32,067 nt of DNA, taken from assembly GCA_964551645.1 (NCBI GenBank), contig CAZKDV010000016.1, forward strand, positions 1 through 32,067, given 5' to 3'. Position 1 is the first letter of the stretch. Each line of letters begins with the position of its first letter. Positions 23,829 to 32,067 of this stretch are shown here, in pieces. A program made the translations under genes and the position numbers. The stretch comes from CAZKDV01 sp964551645. GTDB taxonomy: Bacteria > Bacteroidota > Bacteroidia > Bacteroidales > DTU049. The notes below the pieces were generated by a model. That model ran no database searches, was not told where the DNA came from, and saw only the letters and a list, made by a program, of their open reading frames with translations.

Positions 23829-26800
23829 ATGAATTATGTAAAAACCTTTTGGATTAAGCTATTTTGGGTCGGATTGCTTAGTGTATTGCTTTTTTTTATT
23901 GCAGGATATATTAATGCAGTAAAACCGAACTTAGATTCTAAGGCTCAAAAATTTCAAAATAAGTTTATTGAATACGAAAATGATTTAGAGCAATATTTAT
24001 TAAATATTGTTGATGAAATTGAAAATACAAAACAATATCAATTAGCTGAATTTGTTACTTGTGAAAAATATCCTATAGTAATTTTTAAAAATGATTCACT
24101 AATTTATTGGACAAGCAATACTATTCCCATTAATCAGAGTATAAATGAAAATTTAGAGAATAAGTTACTTTTTGTGCAAAATGCTTGGCACTATTGCATT
24201 ACTAAAAAAAATTCTGAATATAAAGTTGTTGGTTTTATTCCAATTTATTTTCAGTATCCTTATCAAAATAAATATTTACAAAATGGATTTTCTTCCTTAT
24301 TTGAGGAGTTTGATAAGTTTTTCAGTATAGATTCTGATTATCAATACGATAGCTATTCTATCGCAAATCAACAACAAGATTATCTTTTTACGCTTAATAA
24401 AATACAAAATTCAAAAAATAATATTATTCCTTTTTGGTTTTTGTTTGTTTTGTTTATAATATTTTGTATTTCTTTTGTTACAGCTATTCAGCGAGTTATT
24501 GCAATAAAAATCAAGTGCGAATGGATATCGTATATTATTCTTTTTGCTTTGTTGTTTGTATTTAGAGTTTTACAAATTAAATACTTTTTCCCTTCCTTAG
24601 TGTATGAGCATTCATTTTTTTCTCCTATTCATTTTGCTTATTCTCAATGGCTTGGCTCTATAGGAGACTATTTGTTTAATTTAATTTGTTTGCTTTGGTG
24701 TGTTATACTTCTATATTATCGATATGGCAAGTCTGTATGTAATATTCAACTTAAAAGTCATTTTTTTTATATGCCTTTGCTGGTTATTGTGCAGTTAATA
24801 TTATTTATTGGGGCAATATCTCTTGTGAAGATTTTAGTAATTAATTCTTCTCTTACACTTAATTTTATTGAAATAGCAAAAATGAATTTCATTGATGCAA
24901 TGGGCTTTTTGATAATACTGTTAATTTCAATGATTTTATTGCTTAGCAACTATCTTATATTGCATTATTACAGACAGATATTAAACAATAAGAAATTTAA
25001 GTACTTTTTATTGAGTTTTTTAATTATTGTAATAATTATTTCTATTTTCATTTTCCCAGATAATACTATCTATGTAATAATATTTTATTCAAGTATCGTA
25101 GTTCATTTTTTTATAAAATCTAATAAGTTTAATGTTTCAGGTGTTTATGGGATTCTTACACTTGCTGTTTTAGGAATTATTTTTGGTTCTTTATTACATC
25201 AAAATAATATACTTAAAGAGCAAAACTATCGGAATTTATACGCCATGCAATTAGCTAGTGAGCAAGATCCAATAGCCGAGTATTTAATTCAAGATATTTC
25301 TACAAGAATTAGTAAAGATACTAAGCTAACAGAACTTATAGATAATGATGAACAGATATTAGAAAAATATTTAAGAGATAATTATTTTAGTGGATATTTT
25401 AGCTCTTTTCATTCACAAATCACAATATGTAAATCACAACAGTATTTGTTGATTTTGCCATCTCAAACTGAAGTCCTTTGTGCAGATTATTTTAATAACT
25501 TAATTAAAGATTATGGAAACATAACTCAAACAGATGATTTATATTTGCTTGATGAAATAGGCGGAAGACCTTCTTATTTATATACAACAAGAATTATAGA
25601 TGTCAATGAATTACAATCAGATACTGTTTTTATATTTGTTGAATTGGTTTCTAATCCTAAAATTGCCGGACTTGGATATCCAGAATTGCTTGTTGATGAA
25701 AAATTACAAGATAAGTTTGCACAATACGAGTATAGCTATGCAAAATACTCTCAGCAAAAGTTAATGATGCAATATGGGAGCTATTCTTATCCACATGTGT
25801 TAAGTGAGGAGTTTTTGTCTCAAAAGAAATCATTTTTTAATCTTAACAATTATTCTCATTTATTGCACAATAGTGGAAAAGACAGTATAGTTATTGTGAG
25901 TTTATCGCAACAAGCTCTATTTGAAAAGATTGCAAATTATTCGTATTTGTTTATTATTTTTATTCTTGCTTTATATCTATTTGTGCTGATTAATAATTTA
26001 GTAACAAAAGGAGATTTTTTCAAACTTGCATCTTTAAGCTCTCGTTTGCAAGCAACAAGTATTTTTATTGTAATTCTTTGTTTTATTAGTGCAGGATTAA
26101 TTTCAGTTAATTTTTTCATAAAGTATCACAACAATAAAAACAAGGAAGCTCTGCGTGAAAAAGCATATTCCATTATGCTGGAATTTGAGCATGAAATTAG
26201 TTCTTTTCAAAATATTGATGAAATAGACCCTAATTATTTATCTGAATTGTGTATAAAGTTTTCAAATGTATTTTTTACTGAAATGAATTTATTTTCGCCA
26301 GAAGGATATTTACTTGCTTCATCAAGACCACAAATTTTTCAGCAAGGATTAATATCGCATTTAATGAGCCAAGATGCTCTTCAGAAATTGAAAAAGAGTA
26401 ATGAGTTTTTCTTTGTAAAAGATGAATCCATTGGAGAATTGAATTATATTTCTGCTTATTTAACTTTTAAAAATATTGATAATGAGGTGATTGCATATTT
26501 GAATCTTCCGTTTTTTTCAAGAGAAAATGAATTAAAAAACGAGATTTCAGGGTTTTTAGTGATGTTTATTAATATTTATGTTTTCTTAATTGCTTTGGCA
26601 GTTGCGTTAGCATTGATTATAGCAAAACATATAACTCGACCGCTAAAAATTATTAGTAATAAACTTAAAGTGTTGAAACCTGGTTTTCAAAATGAAAAAA
26701 TTATTTGGACAAAAAATGATGAACTTGGGCAATTAGTTAATGAATACAACAGAATGATTGATGAATTAGAGTTTAGTACTAATCAATTGATGAAAGCAGA

Positions 26801-27473
26801 AAGAGAGTTGGCATGGGAAGAAATGGCGAAGCAGATAGCCCATGAAATAAAAAATCCTTTGACACCCATGAAGCTAAGTCTGCAAAATTTAATAAAAGCT
26901 TGGGAAGATAAAGCTCCTGACTATGAAATGAGACTTAAGCGAACTTCGGATATACTTATTGAACAAATTGATGCTTTGTCTAATATTGCTTCTCAATTTT
27001 CAAATTTTGCTCTTTTGCAAGAATCAAAACGATATGATTTAGATATTGTGCCAATTATACAAGATACCATACATCTTTATTCTTCTGAAAAAGTTAATAT
27101 CAATTTTAATTATTCAGAATATTTTGAATATAAAATTCATGCCAACGAAACTCAAATCATTCAAATTTTTAATAATCTTATCAAAAATGCTGTGCAAGCA
27201 ATACCTGCTAATTGTGATGGGCGTATTGATATAAGACTAAAAATAGTTGAAAATCATATTGAAGTTGAAGTTGAAGATAATGGACAAGGAATTTTAAATG
27301 AAAACAAGTTAAATATTTTTTCTCCAAATTTTACTTCAAAAACCGGTGGCACCGGATTGGGCTTGGCTATTACCAAAAACATAGTTGAATCTATTGGTGG
27401 AACAATATCTTTTCATTCAGAATATGGCAAAGGAAGTGTGTTTAAAGTAAAGCTGCCAATCTTGCGAAAATGA
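23829..27473 (+). CDS. Large multi-spanning NtrY-like sensor histidine kinase
   Basis: A 1214-aa inner-membrane sensor kinase. About nine hydrophobic segments are visible in the first 460 residues (8-28, 200-220, 232-250, 281-297, 314-335, 356-378, 391-410, 413-429, 437-456). Next come a soluble region (460-695), two helices (about 698-718 and 743-765), another sensing region, and a last helix at 910-935. A HAMP domain (about 936-990) and a kinase core follow. The phosphoacceptor is His1005 in AHEIKNPLTPMKLS; the N box has Asn1120 (NNLIKNAVQ), G1 is DNGQG (1150-1154) and G2 is GGTGLGL (1173-1179). The HEIKNPLTPMKLS form is typical of NtrY-like kinases. It should phosphorylate a response regulator, but none is encoded nearby. 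The signal is unknown. Confidence 0.9.
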   Translation: MNYVKTFWIKLFWVGLLSVLLFFIAGYINAVKPNLDSKAQKFQNKFIEYENDLEQYLLNIVDEIENTKQYQLAEFVTCEKYPIVIFKNDSLIYWTSNTIPINQSINENLENKLLFVQNAWHYCITKKNSEYKVVGFIPIYFQYPYQNKYLQNGFSSLFEEFDKFFSIDSDYQYDSYSIANQQQDYLFTLNKIQNSKNNIIPFWFLFVLFIIFCISFVTAIQRVIAIKIKCEWISYIILFALLFVFRVLQIKYFFPSLVYEHSFFSPIHFAYSQWLGSIGDYLFNLICLLWCVILLYYRYGKSVCNIQLKSHFFYMPLLVIVQLILFIGAISLVKILVINSSLTLNFIEIAKMNFIDAMGFLIILLISMILLLSNYLILHYYRQILNNKKFKYFLLSFLIIVIIISIFIFPDNTIYVIIFYSSIVVHFFIKSNKFNVSGVYGILTLAVLGIIFGSLLHQNNILKEQNYRNLYAMQLASEQDPIAEYLIQDISTRISKDTKLTELIDNDEQILEKYLRDNYFSGYFSSFHSQITICKSQQYLLILPSQTEVLCADYFNNLIKDYGNITQTDDLYLLDEIGGRPSYLYTTRIIDVNELQSDTVFIFVELVSNPKIAGLGYPELLVDEKLQDKFAQYEYSYAKYSQQKLMMQYGSYSYPHVLSEEFLSQKKSFFNLNNYSHLLHNSGKDSIVIVSLSQQALFEKIANYSYLFIIFILALYLFVLINNLVTKGDFFKLASLSSRLQATSIFIVILCFISAGLISVNFFIKYHNNKNKEALREKAYSIMLEFEHEISSFQNIDEIDPNYLSELCIKFSNVFFTEMNLFSPEGYLLASSRPQIFQQGLISHLMSQDALQKLKKSNEFFFVKDESIGELNYISAYLTFKNIDNEVIAYLNLPFFSRENELKNEISGFLVMFINIYVFLIALAVALALIIAKHITRPLKIISNKLKVLKPGFQNEKIIWTKNDELGQLVNEYNRMIDELEFSTNQLMKAERELAWEEMAKQIAHEIKNPLTPMKLSLQNLIKAWEDKAPDYEMRLKRTSDILIEQIDALSNIASQFSNFALLQESKRYDLDIVPIIQDTIHLYSSEKVNINFNYSEYFEYKIHANETQIIQIFNNLIKNAVQAIPANCDGRIDIRLKIVENHIEVEVEDNGQGILNENKLNIFSPNFTSKTGGTGLGLAITKNIVESIGGTISFHSEYGKGSVFKVKLPILRK

Positions 27474-27488
27474 GCATGGATATAAAAA

Positions 27489-27520
27489 TTTGGTTTCACA
27501 TCAAAAGTTTTGTAATTTTG
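27489..27520 (+). promoter_or_regulatory. Promoter of the giant beta-helix gene
   Basis: TTTG (27489-27492), a 20-nt spacer and TAATTTTG (27513-27520) are exact matches to the Bacteroidota -33 and -7 elements. The predicted start lies near 27526, about 45 nt upstream of the ATG at 27572. This makes the gene independent of the kinase upstream. Confidence 0.7.
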
Positions 27521-27571
27521 CGTTTGTATATATATAAAATATAGATATTTACTAATTAAATCCTATGCGTT

Positions 27572-28426
27572 ATGAGAACAATTTCTACATTGAAAAGTTT
27601 TTTTGTTTTTTTTACTTTATTATCAACTGTGTGTGCTTATTCGCAACCATTAACAGGCACTAAAACAATTGGTGGCTCATCTCCAGATTATGCAACATTT
27701 GCTGCTGCAGTAAGTGCTTTAAATTCAAATGGAGTTGGAGCAGGTGGAGTTACTTTTTTGATAAGAAACATGACAGAAACTTTGTCGGCTATGCAAACAA
27801 TTTCTGCAATTGGTAGTGCTGCAAATCCGATTGTTTTTAAATCCGAAAATGAAAATGCAAGCCTTGTTACACTTCAAAGAAATAATACTCCTATCACAAT
27901 TTCTGGGCAATTTATAAGATTTGAGCATATTACTATAACTAATACAGGATCTAGTGGTTCGGCAATTATTTTAGGAACTAATGCCGATAATAATATGATT
28001 GATAATTGTGTGTTGAATGGAAATACAGGTGCAACTACAACATGGACTAATGCTACTATTTATTCGAGCCAGACAACAAATGGAAATGGAGTTGATAATT
28101 TTATATTACGAAATTCGACAATAAGGAGAGGAAGTATTGGAATATATATGGTGAACTCAACAGAACTCCCAAGTGGAACAGTGGTTGAAAATAATGTGTT
28201 TGAAGATGTTAATTATCGTGGACCTATATATTTTAAAAACCTTACAGCCCCAACAATCAATGGCAATACTTTCAGAACAAGCATTGATCGTGCAATTTCG
28301 CATGTGATTAATTTAGCTGGGAAGTGTGTAGGAGCAACTAAAATAACAAATAATTACATTTACACTACTGGGGCAGGCAAAATAGCAGTAGCTGTCAAGT
28401 TTCACAAGGTTGTTGATGAAAGTTGA
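27572..28426 (+). CDS. Giant beta-helix surface protein, 5' part
   Basis: The N-terminal part of a very large secreted protein. A signal peptide (MRTISTLKSFFVFFTLLSTVCAYSQ split at about residue 24) is followed by a module opening TIGGSSPDYATFAAAVSALN. Parallel beta-helix rungs come next, such as IRFEHITITNTGSSGSAIIL, NMIDNCVLNG and GTVVENNVFEDV. The stop at 28424-28426 appears false. Bases 28339-28392 are repeated exactly at 28457-28510 after a run of N, and only the 54 bases between the repeat and the gap contain the stop. Collapsing the duplicate joins this part in frame to the rest, which is listed separately at 28457. Real coding sequence therefore ends at about 28392 here. Likely a T9SS-exported surface protein. 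Confidence 0.85.
   Translation: MRTISTLKSFFVFFTLLSTVCAYSQPLTGTKTIGGSSPDYATFAAAVSALNSNGVGAGGVTFLIRNMTETLSAMQTISAIGSAANPIVFKSENENASLVTLQRNNTPITISGQFIRFEHITITNTGSSGSAIILGTNADNNMIDNCVLNGNTGATTTWTNATIYSSQTTNGNGVDNFILRNSTIRRGSIGIYMVNSTELPSGTVVENNVFEDVNYRGPIYFKNLTAPTINGNTFRTSIDRAISHVINLAGKCVGATKITNNYIYTTGAGKIAVAVKFHKVVDES
28339..28392 (+). repeat. 54-bp exact duplicate, left copy at assembly gap
   Basis: Bases 28339-28392 and 28457-28510 are identical over 54 bp (TAAAATAACAAATAATTACA at the start) and flank the N run at 28447-28456. Both copies encode the same KITNNYIYTTGAGKIAVA segment in the same relative frame. This is what two overlapping contig ends placed side by side by a scaffolder would look like. 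Confidence 0.9.
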
Positions 28427-28446
28427 GATTATTTTGGTTCAAATTT

Positions 28447-28456
28447 NNNNNNNNNN
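28447..28456. other. Assembly gap (10 N) inside a coding sequence
   Basis: Ten N separate two overlapping contig ends. The 54 bases just left of it (28393-28446) do not match the right-hand side and encode the false stop; they look like an unsupported or chimeric contig end. Confidence 0.98.
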
Positions 28457-31400
28457 TAAAATAACAAATAATTACATTTACACTACTGGGGCAGGCAAAA
28501 TAGCAGTAGCCATTAATATTGGTTCTAATTGCGCCGGTTCTTTGGGCAACAATGCCATATTGGCAAATAACTCCATACAAGTCGAAAATGCTGGTTCTAT
28601 AGCAACCGGTATTAATATTACTAATGTAGGTGTTAATTATTGGGACATATATAACAATACCGTATTTATATCAGGTGGCACTAGTTCAAATAAAGTTTTA
28701 AATAGCAATACATCCAATGCGGATATAAATATTCATAGTAATATTTTTGTAGATGCTTCAACTGGTTCCGGAACTAGTGCTTATTTAGTTTATACCAATA
28801 CTGGAGGTTGTAGTTCTATAGGTAACAATTGCTATTGGTGGACAGAAAGTCCTAATTATAAGCGGTGTAGGATAAATAGCACTACCATTTATACAACTTT
28901 TGCAGCTCATATTGCCGGAACTGGCGAAACCAATTCGTTTAATATAGATCCGCAAATGACATTTGTTGATGGTGTTGGTTGGAAATCCACTGCTACGGGT
29001 TTGGTGGGAGAAGGGGTTTACAATGCGGCTATTCCTAAGGATATTGATGGTAAAAATCGTTTAAATCCAACAACAATTGGAGCGCATGAGAATGGTGCTG
29101 GTAGCAGCCCTAATATTGTTGTTTCAACTCCTTCGCTTTCTCATTTTTTGGCTTCCGTAGGTATTCCAAGCGATTCGCAAACATATACAGTTGAGGGAGA
29201 TGAGCTTATGGGGGATATTGTAATTACAGCTCCTAACCATTTTGAAATTAGAGAGCAAGGTGTTGGTAATTTTGGAAGCAGTCTTTCATTCACTCCTTCA
29301 ATGGGAAATGTATCGGCAAAAACTGTCGAAGTAAGGTATAACCCATCTGTTGCCAGTGCTTTGCATACAGGAAATATTACACATACAAGCAATAATGCCG
29401 AACCCCGAACTGTAGCATTAAGTGCTAATTCAAGTAATTGTACATCTTCTTTTGCAGGTATATACACAATTAATCCATCGCAGCCTGCAAGTTGCACTAA
29501 TTATCAATCATTTGAGGCGGCAATTTCTGATATGATAAACGGAGAAAGAACAGACAATAATGCTTTTTTCAATGGACCGGGAATTGACGGTGCTGTGGTT
29601 TTTGAGCTTGCAAGTGGCACATATACCGAAGCAATTACAATTAATAATATCTCTGGTGCATCTGAAACAAATACTGTTACATTCAGACCTGCCGCAAATG
29701 CTACTGTTACACTTTCATATAATAGCGGAAAGACTATTGATCTTCAAGGTGCAAATTATATAATTTTTGATGGAAGAAGACAAGGATTAGGAACAGACAG
29801 ATATTTTACTATTGAAAACACTTACACTTCCGGACATACCATTCATTTTATTGATGGTGCTTCGAATAATGTATTTAGATATTGTATAATTAGAGGTGTT
29901 AATACAGCAACTTTAAATGCAAATAAAGGAGTTATCAGATTTTCAACTGCATCAACATCTAGCGTTGAAACAGCTAACAATAACAATATTTTCGAATATA
30001 ATCAAATCAGAGATGGAAACACTACTCCAAGAAGATTGATTTACGCTTCTGGAACTTCATTAAAACCGAATACGGATAATATTATTTCTAATAATGAGTT
30101 TTTTAATTTCTATCAAAATTCGGGCTACTATTGTGCCATAGATATTAGTTCCTACAATACCGATTGGATAATATCAAACAATCATTTTTATCAAACAGAA
30201 ACTAGAACATCAAGTGCAGGAGATGCTTATGCTATACATATTAGCAATACTAGCGATGGACGAAATTTTCAAATCACAGGGAATTATATAGGAGGTAGTC
30301 AAGCTAATGCTGGGGGTAGTGCATGGACAGAAAATGGCACATCAAATTCAACTTTTACAGGTATTTATATTAATACAGACCAAGGTAGTAATTCAGTAAC
30401 TAGTCATGTTTTTAACAATACAATAACTAACATCAGGTGGAATTGTCAAGCTAATGCTTCTAATATTTGGTGCGGAATTTATGCGTTGAATGGAGATATA
30501 TACATCGGAGATACAGCAGGAACAGGCAACATCATAGGTTCTCCAACGGGCAACGATGCTATTATAGTTAATACGAATACAAATGGAGCTACTAGTTATG
30601 GTATTTTATTTAGTAATCCGGTCAATTCAAACAAAGTTAGAATTAGCGATAACAAAATTGGTTCAATTACATTAACTAGTAATTCACCTTCTAACTCACA
30701 TAATTTTACGGGTATTCACACGGGTACGGCAGATGTTACTATTTCCAATAATTTAATAGGAAGTTTAACTACTCCTAATAGTATTCATACAGCACAAGCA
30801 GCTACCACTACGGGCGCTTATGCTCAAAAAATATTTGGAATTAAATTACTTGCCGGTTCTGGCACAAACACTATAATTAATAACACTATAGCCAATATTC
30901 ATAATAATTATCAGGGAACAAGCCTAAGTGGACAAGTTAGAGGAATAGTAACAACTGCTGGTTCTCAGGTTATAGTTGGAAATACAATTTTCAATCTAAG
31001 CACAAATAGCGCTAGCCTTGGGATAGGAGTAAATGCTTCAATAACGGCAATATCTCAAGAGCAAGCACTGCAAGATAATCATGAGATTTCCGAAAATGTT
31101 ATTTATGGACTATCCAACAATTCGGGAGTAGATGATGTTGAAATAAATGGCATATATTATAATGGTACTTCTTCAACAAGTAGTCTTTCATATACAAGCA
31201 GAAACTTTATTCACAGTCTTAGTGCTAATGGAGGTAGTGCTAGAATTAATGCAATTCACATTGATAAAAGCACAGGTTGTAAGTATGCAAATAACATGAT
31301 AAGGCTGGGAATAGATGCAAATGGAAGCAGTATTAATGGAAATCATAAATTTGTTGGAATTTTGGTTAATTCAGAAAGTACAGGCTCAAAAGGACAACAA

Positions 31401-32067
31401 ATAATTTTCAACACTATTTATATTGGCGGTGTAGCAAGTTCGGGAAATGCAAATACCTATGCCTACAAGCGAGAAAATGCTATTTCGTCAAATCCTACTG
31501 AAAGTGTTGTAAACAATATCTTCCACAATGCAAGAACAAATCTTGGAGGTAGCGGTAAACATTATGCTGTTTCCATAGCAAATAATACAAATGTTGCAAA
31601 TGCAAATTATAATGTGTTTTCTGCCGAAGGTATTGGAGGAATAATTGGAGAATATAATAATACAGATTATAATACTATTGAAGACTGGCGAACTGCAAGC
31701 GGTTTAGATGCAAATAGCCACAATGCAACTCCAATATATTTGAATGTTGACGGTAATGCAGACGATATTGATTTGAGATTAGACGGAACAAAAGCTGTTA
31801 ACGCAAATAATCTTATCGGGAAAGGGACATACTTAGCTTTATATCCTAATGACTATTTTGGAACAGATAGAGCAAATCCGTCTACAATAGGTGCTCACGA
31901 AACAACTGCTTTTGTTCCTGCATGTGTTGCTCCAACTTTAAATGCCAAATATAATAGCGAAGAATCCAAGACTATATGCGAGGGTCAAGGCTTTATATTA
32001 AGTGCCAATCCACAAGGTGGCGAAAACTGCGATGGAACTTGGGAATATGCTTGGTATAACGACAGCA
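28457..32067 (+). CDS. Giant beta-helix surface protein, main part, 3' end outside window
   Basis: An open frame (codons start at 28458) runs with no stop to the window end; with the 5' part the visible protein is about 1459 residues. Order: the rest of beta-helix module 1, ending NPTTIGAHE at about 29090; an Ig-like domain at about 29100-29440 (SHFLASVGIPSDSQTYTVEG, HFEIREQGVGNF, VEVRYNPSVAS); and module 2 from 29457, opening GIYTINPSQ and GAVVFELASGTYTEAITI. Many Asn-rich rungs follow, and it ends NPSTIGAHE at about 31901. A Cys-containing Ig/PKD-like domain (TICEGQGFILSANPQGG) has begun by the window end. The same closing motif on both modules shows an internal duplication. A C-terminal T9SS sorting domain is expected beyond the window but not seen. 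Adhesion or polysaccharide contact is plausible; no catalytic residues are identifiable. Confidence 0.85.

Noticed and set aside
28395..28580. Minus-strand frame crossing the N run near 28450
   Set aside because: It reads through ten N and a duplicated contig end, so it is an assembly artefact.
29457..31904. Pectate lyase or glycoside hydrolase activity for the beta-helix modules
   Set aside because: The repeats fit a parallel beta-helix but no catalytic Arg/Asp/Lys constellation could be recognised, so an enzyme name is not supported.

Overview
The window is a low-GC stretch of a Bacteroidota chromosome, probably from a draft or metagenome assembly because it contains two runs of ten Ns. 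The lineage call rests on several features. There is a PorP/SprF-family protein and a secreted protein with a C-terminal type IX secretion (T9SS) sorting domain. There are two TonB C-terminal domains and an ExbB-ExbD-TonB cluster. The starts lack clear Shine-Dalgarno sequences, and several promoters resemble the Bacteroidota TTTG-N19/20-TAnnTTTG consensus. The order within the phylum cannot be fixed from this sequence.

Layout. 1-254: 3' end of a TonB-like gene. 301-1842: a solitary N6-adenine DNA methyltransferase whose 5' end carries a perfect 13-bp inverted repeat. 1845-3947 (-): recG. 4063-5999 (+): exbB, exbD, tonB. 5996-11314 (-): a four-gene cluster, in transcription order a DUF6125-like Cys-rich protein, a sugar nucleotidyltransferase, an AddB-like PD-(D/E)XK nuclease and a PorP/SprF protein. 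11384-14008 (-): a secreted 874-aa T9SS cargo protein ending in a strong intrinsic terminator. 14123-17486 (+): guaA and a triple-LysM/periplasmic-binding fusion. 17538-19269 (+): a PglC-like phosphoglycosyl transferase and a PglE-like aminotransferase. 19287-19859 (-): purN. 20017-22323 (+): acpP, fabF, rnc. 22346-23584 (-): ilvA. 23829-27473 (+): a very large NtrY-like histidine kinase. 27572 to the window end (+): a giant beta-helix surface protein interrupted by an assembly gap.

How the genes work together. Most of the window is housekeeping: DNA repair, purine and amino-acid synthesis, fatty-acid synthesis and RNA processing. This is interleaved with envelope functions: TonB energisation, T9SS-type secretion and its cargo, peptidoglycan-binding, and glycan priming. 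Genes are packed tightly and no gene-free stretch exceeds 300 bases. I saw no tRNA, rRNA, CRISPR array, insertion sequence or complete defence system.

I did not find an obviously new multi-gene system. The best leads are the palindrome over the methyltransferase start, the DUF6125/nucleotidyltransferase/Fe-S nuclease cluster, a promoter that should give a leaderless mRNA for the PglC-like gene, a mini-ORF coupled to a TTG-started rnc, and an assembly artefact that falsely truncates the giant beta-helix protein.
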